Source: Lingula anatina | Lineage: Eukaryota > Brachiopoda > Lingulata > Lingulida > Lingulidae | Length of the DNA stretch: 64,000 bases | Direction of reading: 5' to 3' | NCBI RefSeq assembly: GCF_001039355.2 | Contig: NW_019775693.1 | Coordinates: 18,375 to 82,374 of the forward strand | Part shown: positions 52,101 to 64,000 of the stretch, piece by piece | How positions within the stretch are numbered: position 1 is the first letter of the stretch | Layout of the letters: every line of letters begins with the position of its first letter | Translations under genes and position numbers: made by a program | The notes under the pieces: generated by a model | What the model was told of the DNA's origin: nothing | Seen by the model: the letters and a program-made list of their open reading frames with translations, nothing else | Database searches by the model: none

Positions 52101-53330
52101 ATTTGATATTGCAGCTGCTGTATTAGTCGATCTGTGAGCACAAAAATTGAATGTTGGAAGCTGTTGGCACGAACATAGCATGAAATTAAGGTTAAATGTT
52201 TTCTATATAAGTGTTTAGTCTAGAAAACGTGCCATTTGTGTTTTCTGCAAGTCTATTTTTGAATAAGTATCTCAGTTATTGTGAAATATTTAAACTTCAA
52301 ACGATAACTGCCAAAACTATTCATCGGTCTGGTTTTTTAGAGGCGACACATGTTTAATATTTTCTTATTGCACGTGTTACTTGTGTAAAAGCACGAACAC
52401 ATGTCTTAAACTGAGAATATAAGAAGAATCTTTATTCCTTTTATTGAAATACACTGTAACAATAAAGCTAGAGTCACCTACTTTATAGACTGAGCGCAAG
52501 CTTCATCTATCTATCTAAGCTGAAAGTACAATCCAAAAAATGCCTCCGGCAACTACTTCCTACATTACAAGAGAGAGACCTGCTCTCTCATAAATAAATG
52601 CTAAGCAACATTTATTGATCAATAAATTAAGTACGAACATGTCGCATACATCAATACTAGTTATGCATTAGGAAAACACATTATTTTCTGTGAAACATTT
52701 TTTGTGATATTAATGCATTCATTAAAATAAATAATATTTAGGTAAATTTGATCTTTGTCTCCCGTTAAGTCTTGTGCTGTTCCGGTTTGAAAGGGAACCT
52801 TGAGATCGAAGTGTGATTTGATGGAACAAATCACAGAGATACATAATTTACAGGCTTTTTATGTCCTTGCCTAGTTTTTATTAGTTTAAATGACACATTA
52901 TTCGTAGGTTCTCTACTTTTCACAAATGCTTTGCTCGTATCCACTGAAAGAAAAATATGAAAACCATTCTACGGCAGCTTAAAGGAGTCGCCTCATCAAT
53001 AGACTACTATAAATAACAAAAGTACGAGTTACAGAACTCGAAATAAGGTTGCACCTGGGGCTTTTTTGACAGTGTGAAAAAAATCGTTCACTTGAATGAG
53101 CTTTTACAAGGTATAATATTGATTTGTCTCTTATATGCAATTTTGTCTTATCTTTGGAAAATAAATCCGCGTTCTGTGACTTCTTCTTTCCCGTCCTTTC
53201 CATCAAAAGCAGCAACGAGATGTCGTAATTTATAAGTACCGTGGGTTGGTCGTCGTAAACGATGAAGGCATCGTTTGAAACTTTTCGAGCCACTGTGGTT
53301 TATACAGCATCACTGTAACGTCTTAAATTG
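49130..53330. other. intergenic, no gene seen
   Basis: Four kilobases of AT-rich DNA carry only short, unrecognisable open frames. The right end should include the 3' UTR of the relaxin-like gene (minus strand), with AATAAA-like hexamers in minus orientation near 52876. Confidence 0.45.
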
Positions 53331-56300
53331 CTAGCAAACTCCTTCCAGATCCTCTACAGTGCAACCGTATTTGCAACACAGATTGGCGACAACATGAAGA
53401 GGCGTTGAACGCCTGGTAAATAAGGGGGTTTTAACCGTCCGTGATATTTCTGTCCTTGCCTTGTTAAGAATAGAAGTGCGAAGCAAGCGACGTTGAACCG
53501 ACTCCGTAGTCAGTGTCTTGGAAGAAACAATAGCATCCAGTGCGGATGGATAGAAGAGATTCATTACTGAAAAGAAAGAAAATAAACATTAGAAAATACT
53601 TCTTTATGCTGCACGTAGTATTGCAAAACATTCGTTAACGTGCGATGCTGGCTATTATTTCAAGAATGTAGGCCTATAAGAAGCTAGACTAAGTAGACCT
53701 ACATATGGATGATTATATGTTAAACGACCTGTTTCTTTCATTATCTTTCTTTACAATTGTAAAGAATGTGTTTCAGTAAAAATTCACTAAACAATCTCAA
53801 GAAATCTCATGCGCGTACGCTCGAAAAAAAAGGAGTAGTCTTTTGGTTGACAACATTATCATTAAAAATTCCTTTCATTATTTGTACTTCATTTTCATAA
53901 AATCGATAATATCAGATATCTTCCAAATTCATAAATAGGCCTAATATCGAGGTGTATCGACTTAAACAGCGGCTGATTTCATTTAGAGGAAACAAAGCAA
54001 TTCATTTAGCAGAAATATGCGTTATATCAACGTGTTTGGGAAGATTTGACATCACTTTAAAAACAAAACTTGCATTCAATTTACATTGTAACTCAACCTA
54101 TTGTCTAAAAATAATAAGCTTTAAAATCTCAACAAGAAGGGCGTATCTTTTTTTGCTGTTGACATTGAATGCAATTTGTTTAAACTTAAATTTCATATGT
54201 CAAGACCGTATTCCCAGGATCCTGAAATTATAACCCTGTCGTTTGATGCCCTCTCAACTTTCGCGGTGATTGTTAGCAAATTTCGTAACACATGTTTTAA
54301 GTCAAACAGCATGTCAAAAATGCCTGTATGGGCGTCGCTATACACAACTGTCACAAAAGTCTGGTCAGTCGGAGTTCATTAAACACTTTGTTAATCAGAC
54401 TTCATGGAAATTTCTAGAGAAATATCTATAGTGACCTTATTGGAGTGTTTTACTGTGCTCATCGATTGCCGCCCAAAATTGTATTTAAATATTGAATTAT
54501 CTACCATTTCTTTTTTCTTTGTTTGTCAATCCATTGTGATTAGATAACATTGGGATTACTGGCAGTTTAATATCAAATTATTGCTGTCTGTTATTTTTTT
54601 CCTCTTGATATACTCGTTAAGATTTCTATTGGGATCAAAGCTTGGCGCAATAATGAAAAACGAACATCCTCTATTGTTTTGATGAAATGCCTTCAACGTT
54701 AAAAAAAAAACAACATTTTACCCTCCTTGATCTTGAATTATATTGACTTCAGTTCAACAAGTCCAATTCTAAGCCAATGAACTGTTTTAGCATTCGTTTT
54801 CAGCCAGTCTAGACGATAATGATAAAGTGATAGGTTAAAAAAGCAAAAGCGCATAGTGTGCGGTTTTGACAGATTGCCCCTGGTAGTCGTCTGATCGCGG
54901 GCGTTTAGTGCTTCAAGTGTTATGAAATATTGTCGTCGGAAAATGAAAGATGTTTATAAAAAGACAAACGCTTGTTACTATAAATAATTTGTAATGTAAA
55001 AGTGGGTTTGCCATTTCATGTCTCGTATACGTTATGGTCACTTTGTAACAACCGTAAAATATTTAGTAAAGTTTATGTTTTCATGACGTTTATGCTATGA
55101 CTGACGTACATAATTCGACTGTTTGAAGTAGCAACGAAACAAATAAATCATAATGATGGGTGCTTGTATATTTCAAAGGAACATTTTCTAACATCAAAGC
55201 ACTCCTACACTTAGGTGCATGATAATACCACAAAAGGCGTTTAAGAATAATGACTGCCAAAAGGGGACAATTCTATTCTAGCGGGAATCTTATTTCATTG
55301 TATTAATCTAAACGCTCACATATCAGTTAATTTTTTTCACGGCATCGCTTAATGGGTTTATGATACTTCATTTTCATCGCATAATTTTGCTTTTGCTCAT
55401 AACCGTCTGTTATCTCTTTGAACTTCGCAATCAGCTGCATTAGATGTATCCAAATAAATTGATAGCGTGATTCAAAATATCACACAAAATAACAGTGGTA
55501 TCATTTAAGAAGCGACCTCAGCCCTTTCCCTTTGAAACCCTTGAACATCATGATATTGAAATTAATGATCAGCTTAAGTTATCTGTGATAGGTTATTATC
55601 TAAAAACACTGGGAAAATATATGACAGGCGTATCTTCTCGAGCTCGAATTAACTGTATATATTACCATTTCCAGCACCCAGTTTGACGACGTTTTATTGC
55701 GCCACCTTTCACTTTAAGGGTTGACCAAGTAAATGTCACTTTCCCCCCGCCCTCCGCTCTCACGCACTTTATCCTTCGTACCCATCTTTTGCATTGGATT
55801 TATCATAAATCGTTTCAGTTTAACCTTATGTTCTGAATGCGATACGGAGACGACACAGTTCATCCGCGAACGAGGCGAGTGTGATTTAAGCCCAGTGAAG
55901 GCCTTTCTCAGTTTAAGGTTATGACACTCAGGGTGTGATTTCCTTTTAGATTTTAGTTGAAACTAAATAATTTCTTTTTTTCAGCCTTTAAGTTTTTGTA
56001 GCTCCACCAGGAGCATCGGGTGGGATCTTCCATTAACTATAAAATAAAAGTGCATGATTCCTCTCTTTTTTTCTTTCTTATTTTACGCTCCACACGGAGC
56101 ATAGGGTTGGATTTCCCACTAGATAAAAAGTAATAACTAAATAGTTTGTTTTTTCCTCTTTTTTTAGTTTCCCCCCGCTTTCCATTTCCAGGGGCATGGG
56201 GCCACAACAGCACTTTTTAATTGGGCTATATTCAGTGTCCACGCGTAAAATTGCCATGCTAAAAAGATACTTACATTGAAAAGAACGGGGTGCGGGCACA

Positions 56301-56509
56301 TTCAATACTTTATGCAAATCTGTTAGTCTGCTTGCACTGAGCGAACTGTCTAAACTGCGTCTTTTTCTTCGTACAATTCCACAGGCCATGTACATTGCTC
56401 TTGGAAGGTCGCGTCCACAGAATTTCTGTACTTTTTCGGCTGAGGTTTTTTGGCAACTAGAGATGAGAAAAAGCAGCGCTATGCTTGCTGATGCCCATAG
56501 GAATCGCAT
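53331..56509 (-). CDS. relaxin/insulin-like peptide precursor
   Basis: Two exons, 56509-56275 (donor T|GTAAGT) and 53566-53331 (acceptor CTTTTCAG), join in phase 1 to give 156 residues. Residues 1-24 are a signal peptide. The B chain (about 25-46) contains FCGRDLPRAMYMACG, with cysteines 31 and 43 spaced Cx11C as in insulin. A furin-type RRKRR site (47-51) starts a long C peptide. The pair RR at 130-131 precedes the A chain, which has the diagnostic CCx3Cx8C pattern (C142, C143, C147, C156) in LCCKYGCTVEDLEGVC and ends on the last cysteine. The phase 1 intron in the C peptide matches classic insulin genes. The six cysteines, and Arg-x3-Arg in the B chain as in human relaxin, favour the relaxin/Dilp7 type over molluscan insulins. 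An acceptor abuts the ATG, so a 5' UTR exon lies upstream. It is a secreted hormone; the receptor is inferred to be RXFP-like. Confidence 0.9.
56000..56125. repeat. diverged direct repeat in the relaxin-like gene intron
   Basis: GCTCCACCAGGAGCATCGGG followed by a TGGGAT-like tail (56000) recurs as GCTCCACACGGAGCATAGGG (56087), about 87 bases apart. Each copy contains a short inverted repeat (GCTCC...GGAGC). Confidence 0.65.
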
Positions 56510-58389
56510 CTGAAAGTAAAAAAGTTGAAGTGAATGAAAATCTCCACATAAAAATTTTTCCTTTCTTCAAAAAACTCTTTACGTAAAGCTAATTTTGTTA
56601 AAAACTAAAAGAAAAACTACTGGCCTGAAAAAAAAAGAAACACAATACACCAAGAAATTACCTTAAAATCTATAACCTCGCGTTTCAAAGAGAACCCTTT
56701 CTTCAGAGATAAGTGAGGAAAATTGTGCAGCACGTTTTCAGAGTCACGTTATACTGGCCACACCATGATTTCTACCTTCCCTTTAAATATTTCACCTCAT
56801 GACATCAGCAAGTTCGTTGGAATGCTTTAGTTCCGGGGCACAATAATGTATCAGCTTAATGCTTCTCAGTCAGCTGCAAGCACAGATGGTTGCTAGGGTG
56901 CACCTTACTTTAAGCGGTCTTTTTCCTATTTATGCAAATGCCATTGTTTTGTTTTCATTTCATTCATTTTTGTAAGGCACCTCGTTGCTTCGGTTGAAAC
57001 GATGCAGAAATAATTTTCTTTCTAAATATTTATATCTTAGGCATTAATGGAGGTGATGGTCAAATGCTTTTTGATTCCACCCTAAACAATACTTGAGCAT
57101 ATTGCGTGGGCGGAGGAACGTGGTTCTGGTTTAAGTAATTGAAACCGAACTCACCTTAACATACCGTGGATTTTGACGAGATTCCCGTCTCTAGAGAAAA
57201 GGGGAATTGATGGGAAAACGTTTTGGAGAAAGGTCATTGAGAAAAGCCATGATCTTACGTAAAAAGTAAAAAACTTGGAAATACACATTTGAGCTGTCTC
57301 AATCTTCACTGGAGAGTATAAAAGAAAAAATGGAATAAATAAAACCTTATAAATATTAGAACTTAAGAACTTATATGCCCATTCTATCACATGCCTTCTT
57401 TTTGCAGTAAGTGGCCATGGACTAAACCACAAGACAACTTGAAGATATCATTTAAAGGAAAATAAAACGCTTTACCCAACGCGGGTGGATATGCGTATAG
57501 TACAATCATTCAACAGTGCAATGCTTTTTGTGGCGAGACAAAACAAGTAATAGGCAAGGAAATGCCTATTAAAATCAGTATCATGTGATATTTTTATCAC
57601 AGCAGACGCTAAAATAACTTCAAAGATCGCTACTTTTATGGTAGCTTTGAGGTATCAAATATCCATATTGTCACGCAGCTTTGTGATTAAACCAAACAAA
57701 AAGTATTTCTATTGTATTTCAACGTGGTATACCGTAGGTTCGGTGTGATTGCATATCAAATCAAATCTACTCGGCAAGCAAAAAACAGTGCCCACAGTGA
57801 CAAGTATTAATTGAAATAGACAGCAATGAAATTGAAAGCAGTATGGAATAAGTAGTCAACAGCGCTCGTGGAACGTAACAAGCCAGCAAAAACAATTACG
57901 CTAACCCCACCCATTTGGCCCATGCACACCCGTTTTCTCGAAAGGTTTTACGTTCATTTTGTCCTGAATATATTAACAACCGCATACCATTCATAGAAAA
58001 AAGGCCAAAACACTGAATCAAAAGAAGGAAAGTATCACTTTCACTTCAATAATCATTTAGACAGAAGTTGATTAAAATTTTATCAGTGACGTATTTAGAA
58101 CAATTTAAAACACGCTTAAACACGACATTGCTTAAAAAGGTTGTCACACTCTCAAATAATATGTTTCTGCAATTTAAACAGAACATTTCACTCAGTATAC
58201 GGCAAGTAAAGGCAAGGATGTTAGGGGTTTGTAAACAGATGTTTCTTTTTGTGGCTATAAGATTTGTTTTGTCTAGCTGCCAATATTGAATAGAAATTTA
58301 GAAAAGGTGAGACCACCTTAAAAAACCAAAGCAGGCATAGCGGGCATATGTTTGAGGAACCAGATGGTAGTGTTCCATAGTGTAGACCT
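56510..58389. other. upstream flank of the relaxin-like gene
   Basis: No coding exon is recognised. A minus-strand donor candidate (AAG|GTGAGT at about 57154) and a TATA-like ATTTATAAGG upstream of it near 57350 are possible first-exon and promoter signals for the relaxin-like gene, but cannot be confirmed. Confidence 0.35.
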
Positions 58390-59330
58390 CAATAATGCAA
58401 AAATTGCCAGAGAGCGTAGGTATCAAGAAAAACTGTAATGAGATTTCTCCAGAGGAGAGATGTCACCTACAGCGCAGCACCAGGCCATTATACATGCCCT
58501 GTATCACCAATCCTCACATTGTCGCAATTTTGCTGGAAAAAAGGAAAAACCTGTCAGAGCCATTGCCGCAGAACTACTGGTCCGAAAATGTCGATAAAAC
58601 CAAACAATACAAACAATGTCGATATGTTAACAGAAGACTACTTCAACATGGGCGAGAAGAATGGCCAAAAACCAAAGTTAAACGAGTCCACCATGGAAAC
58701 AGAATGCGGTGGCCCATGCAGAACCGGAACCTTACAGTGGCTCATTGGAAACATTCAACGTTCACTGATGAATCAAATCGAACTGCGCCCTTGTGATACA
58801 TGTAGCCGTAGTAAGGTGCTTCGTCTTTTTGGAAAACGGTTGTTTCTATAGAAAATGTAAGAAACCGTGGTTGCTGGAGGTGGTACAGTCCAGGTATGGG
58901 AGCTTTGTGCCTTAAAACTCTCTGACCAGTGGTTCTATTCCAAAATGGCAACGTACAGAGACATCCTCTAAAATCACTCGGTATCATTCATTCAAGGGCT
59001 ATTCCAGAACAATTAGGGCCTACAACACGACCATGCAACCCCTCATACTTCCCTACTGGTGAGGATTCATCTACCAGATCCACTCTTTTGCTCGTGGATA
59101 AAACATATCTGGGACGAATTAAGGATGGCATTCCAAAGAAGTGGCCCAACACCAACCAATTTGGAGATATTGACACAGGCCTGGATCCAAGATTGGACCA
59201 GAAACCACAGAATATATTAGTGTCACTTGAGGACAGCACGTCCCGTCTCGTTGCAGTTCTTTTCCGTTTCCGCGGGGACCACACAAGCTTGTAATATTGA
59301 TGACCATATGAACGTGTTATCACGCAAACG
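58390..59330 (+). pseudogene. decayed Tc1-like transposase
   Basis: Pieces of a Tc1-type transposase can be read across several frames: HSTFTDES (first catalytic Asp region), AGGGTVQVW, MATYRDIL, and KHIWDELRMAFQRSGPTPTN with DWTRNHRIY near the end. Stops and frameshifts interrupt it. The second catalytic Asp (normally in a QDN motif) and the Glu (normally in PIE) are no longer recognisable. No terminal inverted repeats were found. The copy should be inactive. Confidence 0.75.
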
Positions 59331-60082
59331 TGTCTTAAATTTTTGTGATCGCCAATAGAAATTTAAAAGATTTTTTGTTCGAGTATGGACTGTATATCTA
59401 GAAGAGCCCATTTATGGAGTAACGGTGAGAAAGACTAAAAAAAATGAGCATAAATGTGATATAGCTGTATATGTTGTTTCTTTCACCTGTTTAGTGATGC
59501 ATAGACTGGCAATGAAATAGATAAGAACCAGTTTTCAAAGCAATTATTATAAAATTTTAAAGATGTGACAACCTTTTAAAGCATAATGAGTCTCCTTACG
59601 AACATAGATTGCACGTTCTGAGTCTTAACAGCTAATCTTTGAAACAAAGATTTTGTTATTAACAATGTTATGTGTGGAAAATACTGAATCGACATTAGTA
59701 TGAAAGGTGTGGAAAAGGCGACGAAAACAATGTATCATTTTTTGGTAGTATTCATCTACATATAGAAAAATTATGCATTATGTTTGGCACAGTGCAGTTG
59801 CAGTGAAGCAACATATTTACAAAAACCTACTGTAGTGCAGACACCGTTTTTTCTATCACTCTTCGTATATGAGTGTTGCGGAGATTCAACAGATATTATT
59901 CAACAGTAATCATTTTAAAAATCGGTACAGTGATCTGGTTACCAGATTGTTATTACAAACTTGAGTGACCTCATCTGAATCTCTCGTTGGCAGTGTGAAG
60001 CTGTCATTTTAGAATGTGATAACGAGACTGGTAAGCCCCGATTTGAGATCAATTTTCACTCTCGTTTGATTATCAGAATTGC

Positions 60083-60108
60083 AAAAAAAAAAAAAAAAAA
60101 AAAAAAAA
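60083..60108. repeat. poly(A) run of 26 bases
   Basis: An uninterrupted A run. It could be the tail of an old retroposed copy, but nothing recognisable precedes it. Confidence 0.9.
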
Positions 60109-60774
60109 GGTAACCGCAAAACATTTTTAAACATAAATTGGCGTTATCATTAGAGCACTGATCAATGAAAAAAATGATATTAGTACTACTTACCTCAACT
60201 GGTGATTTACTCATGTGTGTGTTTTCTTCAACAACCAATGCAGTTATGAAAAGATCCTACAATTCCAGGGGTATCATTTTTTGAGCCTAATATCCAAGTC
60301 GTCCTTTGTTCTTTTAATTAAGATGGAGCAAGCATGAAAAAGCTATTATTGTTAAGCTGCGTCATGCAGGGTCACACCCTAACAGAAACCTGTTTTATTT
60401 TTGTCGGCTTGCTGTCGACAAAACTGAAACATAATTTGCAAAGACGGTTCCGATCTTTTTTAATTACTCAAGCGTATCATTGAAAACACATGGGAGGACT
60501 AGCACGCACAAGTTGTTATTGCAAAAAGCGACGCAGCACGCGCCGTTTCTGTCAACCATTACGAGCTGGCATATGGTTCTGCCGTAGCCCGTATGCATTG
60601 TTTCAACTGAAGGTGCAGTTTGTTTACTACATATAATGCTTTGAAATTTTCATAGATGGTAGAAGACTTAACTTTGCTGCATATTCGAGATCAGTTTACA
60701 AAAACACATTAGATGAAAGAGTCAAAGATATAAAATCGTAATACTGCTTGCCTTGTGTGTGAGGGTGTATGTGC

Positions 60775-60778
<4 letters not shown>

Positions 60779-60832
<54 letters not shown>
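60779..60832. repeat. (GT)n-(GA)n compound microsatellite
   Basis: About 17 GT units run directly into about 10 GA units. Confidence 0.95.
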
Positions 60833-62095
60833 AGGAGAAATGTGATGGAATGTGGGCGCAGAATCTTTATCATTTTCACTTGTGTCACAATGCCTTCCTC
60901 TTTGTATTTTATTCCTTACGCAAAATTGTTTTTTCTATCTCTTCATGAGCATTAATGTTTTGTTTTATGCTTTGTTTCACATATGACCATTTTAACAGTT
61001 TTATTACAATTACTGTTTAATGCACGTTTAATATTTATCGTATTCAAATGTACATAGTCAATCAGCAAGTGCTAATACTTTATAATTGGTAAAATGTAAA
61101 TCCGTGCGCCACATATAAAAAGCCGTAAGTTGAAGTACGTGACAGAGAAGACCTAATACGGCGGCATTCGGCTAGATGTGCCAGTTGTATTGTTAGAAGT
61201 TTTAAGCGAATTCTGGTGGCGGCTGAAACGGGCCTTGTTCATTTCGTTATGCTCCGTCGAAACTTATTACGAGAACGTTATAGCTGCTTTACTATTCATG
61301 CCATCTGTATGTCACGTTCTTGAATTTTTCAAGAAATACATTTTTAGTACAAATCAAATGATAACACCCTTATTGACGTAATAAGTGCGCCGTAATTTGA
61401 CCTCTGTATGATTAATTAATCTAAACTAATGCGTTTTATTTGTCTGGGCACTGTGCTGACGTTGGTGTCCAGGGTACTTAACGGGCTCGTGGCTGCCCGC
61501 GACAGTTTTCTGTACTTCATCACAGCGTCGACTTTTAAACATTCTTGTGTCAAGTAGCGTTTACACAGATCCCCTTAATCGCTCAAGGAGCGTGTCTAAC
61601 TTCTACTTAAGCAAGGGGACTTCATCATTTCAAGTGGGGTTTTTTAAAAATATTTCTGCATATCAAACAGCAAAAGGGCCCAAAAGACGAACAATTAAAC
61701 GGGTCATTTTGATAGAAATTATCACGATACAGACGCATTCAATCATCAGATAAGTAAGTAATGTGAACGTGACACGAAACCAGAAACGCACCATTTGACC
61801 ATTTGTCGTAGCAACAGAACCACATGCTGTCTTGCAGGTTTTTTCTGGTTGGACATTTTCATTTGAAGACTATTGCATTGGAATGCGTCCTGACTAAATT
61901 TTGCTTTTTTTTTCTTAGAGCATTGTGCTTCACCTGATTAGTTAAACAGCCCCATGATATTTAACTGCGTGATATTTAACTGGGAAGCGGAAGAAGGGAG
62001 GACAGATTACAACAGAAGCTTTCTCAATCCTTATTAACTTCTATCCCACACGGACAAGCCGGATAATGGCGCACAAGCTAATACATCTTATATAA

Positions 62096-62096
<1 letters not shown>

Positions 62097-62137
<41 letters not shown>
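62097..62137. repeat. (TG)n microsatellite
   Basis: About 20 uninterrupted TG units. Confidence 0.95.
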
Positions 62138-62138
<1 letters not shown>

Positions 62139-63151
62139 CCGCCATAGGGTGGTACACGCCATCAAAGTGAACCAAAGAACCCGGCTAACTGAGAAACTAA
62201 ATGATACGGGGGGAGGGGGGCTTTAATTAGAGGAGTGTGCGCCGACACAGGTAGGTCTAAATGCTTAGAAAGCTTCAGTTAACTAGATATTGATTGAAAC
62301 TCATCACTCCTGGAGCACATCCTCAAACGTTATGGTTAAATAATAATGTTGCTTAATCATTTTGATTTTGGAACTATAATAAAATCAATTTCCGTGTTTA
62401 TAGCTGGCTTTGTTCTTAAAGTCGCTTCCCCTTTTGATTTATAACAAAATCTGCTTATTCTTTATTTAACAAATTCTATCAAATAAAAAAAAGCTTTAAA
62501 GAAAAACGCATTCTGGGTTCATGTATCGGAGGCGTGAAAGGGTCTGCTACATGTAGCATACTGAAATAACTGAAAACCAACTGTCATCATCATTGTCCTA
62601 CAATCATCACAACAAAGTTGCCTTTTGTATTGTTACGCGAGTCAAAATATTCACAGCAGTACGTCAGAGACTAGCGTTCAGGACATCAAGTGCGTTTAAA
62701 TCGGGTAAGTCTGTTGTAACAGATATTCAAAATACCACAGCAATTAACTAAATAAAAACCCTAATGCCTGGTCCTTATTTTCTTTCATTGACCCAGTATA
62801 CTGTATGACCACGTTAGTATTTTCATTACATCTATTAAAACCTTACTTAAAAGCAATGTATATCTTTAACTGTTACCCAGTTTTCGAAACTTTTTCTTTT
62901 AAAAACCGATCTCGACTTCGCACCGTTCAAAACTCCCTTCTGGGACACATTGTTCATATCAGTTTTTAATATTTAAGTTATAATTTTGCATTCACTCGTG
63001 TGTAGGCTAGTATTTGATGATTTTTATGATTGATTCTGCAACTTGGCATATATAAACCTCGCATATCGCATATTTTATCTATAAGTGAAGAACAGAGCAT
63101 AAAAAATAATTTGCACTTTTTCCAACAAAAAATGAGACCGGTCATCTTATC

Positions 63152-63198
<47 letters not shown>
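63152..63198. repeat. (ATT)n microsatellite
   Basis: About 15 uninterrupted ATT units, not linked to a recognisable LINE end. Confidence 0.95.
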
Positions 63199-63199
<1 letters not shown>

Positions 63200-64000
63200 T
63201 TGTTAGACTGCCAGAAAGACCTACACTCTAGAAACAATTTGTATACATTGTAGCACTACAATGTACAACATCCTAACAAATAAAAACCTTCAAGTTAATA
63301 GTCATAAACGACTATATCTGGAAATATTGCAGGGAATTAAAACCAACGTGTTTTAAAATGGAAAGTTTTTTGATAAATTGCCGTGCTTATTTAAATTACC
63401 AAGCCAGTTTTCAAGAATAATTTCCAAACATATGTCTTAAGTATTAAACAACCTAGAACTGAGACACGTTGGTTTTTGTTTAAAAATTAAACAGACACAG
63501 TTTGTGTTTAATTAGAGCTGGGAATTACAAGCAGTGACACCTAGGGCGGTGTGTTTATTGCATCGGATTGAGACCGGCTCGTTTTCGTGTCACATAAACA
63601 ACAACGTGAACAAGTATCAATTACGAAAGTGTAGTGGGCCTACCGCATACATATCATGCTACCCTCCAGGGAAATAATTTGACGCGAGGATCTCAAAGAT
63701 TCGGATCATTTTCCAGGCCTCTTATGAACAGCTTACGTTGTTTTAGTGTTAAAATATTAATGTCTCTTGACTGTATCATTTCACCGCACGTATCAGTGTA
63801 CGTGACGCTGACGTGAGCACGTACACGTGTGCGAGTGTTAGCCTGCACACACGTAGGGTACATATATGTCTCGATGCGTCCACCCCTCGGTTTTTTTTTT
63901 GTTTTGTTTGTGCCTAGAGTATATGTGTGGGGGAGCGGGTCGTCTATGTTAAAGCAAAATAATATATCGAAAGTTGGGGGTTTATCATTATAATATCAAT

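Larger units (their letters stand above)
59331..64000. other. intergenic, microsatellite-rich, no gene supported
   Basis: Apart from the simple repeats listed separately I see no coding exon. A TATAAAAAG box at about 61114 and a strong minus-strand donor at 60194 are isolated signals without supporting reading frames. Confidence 0.45.

Noticed and set aside
52979-53293. A 104-codon minus-strand frame just after the relaxin-like stop codon
   Set aside because: It is most likely 3' UTR of the hormone gene; there is no signal peptide, cysteine pattern or splice site supporting a separate gene.

Overview
This is eukaryotic nuclear DNA from an invertebrate animal. The genome looks AT-rich: coding regions are split into short exons by GT-AG introns of tens of bases to several kb, and the intergenic DNA holds microsatellites, small inverted-repeat transposons and a LINE. 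The gene families (Mdm2, RNF215, an NHL-repeat protein, an IgGFc-binding/TSP1/EB-module receptor, a relaxin-like peptide) point to a bilaterian. The dispersed-repeat style and the receptor architecture suggest a lophotrochozoan (mollusc or annelid). The species cannot be named from the sequence. One undetermined base lies at 4641. All gene models are hand-spliced by reading splice sites and matching intron phases; no alignment or expression data were available.

Layout. 172-2584 (+): last two exons of an NHL-repeat (NHL-1/TRIM32-type) protein whose 5' part is outside the window. 3857-8702 (+): complete ten-exon RNF215, a PA-like/transmembrane/RING-H2 ubiquitin ligase. 8831-9000 (-): decayed fragment copied from the next gene. 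10922-14785 (-): three-exon gene for a 634-residue, mostly disordered protein of unknown function. 16108-17769 (-) and 19036-20694 (+): divergent pair of acyl-CoA-synthetase-like adenylating enzymes, carrying a 119-base identical block that looks like gene conversion. 20924-21264: MITE with 30-base terminal inverted repeats. 22865-29544 (+): a complete Mdm2 homologue of about 905 residues, with a 5'-truncated LINE inserted antisense in its first coding intron.

33132-42804 (-): a fourteen-exon gene for a 1650-residue single-pass receptor: signal peptide, IgGFc-binding domain, acidic DxDxDG loops, TSP1 domain, 22 six-cysteine EB-type modules (21 of them in seven three-module exons), a membrane helix and a tail with NPVY. 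42832-53330 is mostly non-coding; it holds a possible 5' exon of that receptor, a palindrome and a MITE with a 5-base target duplication. 53331-56509 (-): a two-exon relaxin/insulin-like prepropeptide in which B chain, cleavage sites and A chain can all be read. 58390-59330 holds a broken Tc1-like transposase; the rest to 64000 is non-coding as far as I can see.

Three ubiquitin-ligase-type genes (NHL/TRIM class, RNF215, Mdm2) lie in the first 30 kb, interleaved with metabolic and orphan genes. I see no operon-like logic. The most novel items are the EB-array receptor with its shared weak splice donors, the relaxin-like hormone gene, the converted synthetase pair and the orphan gene with its nearby pseudogene fragment.
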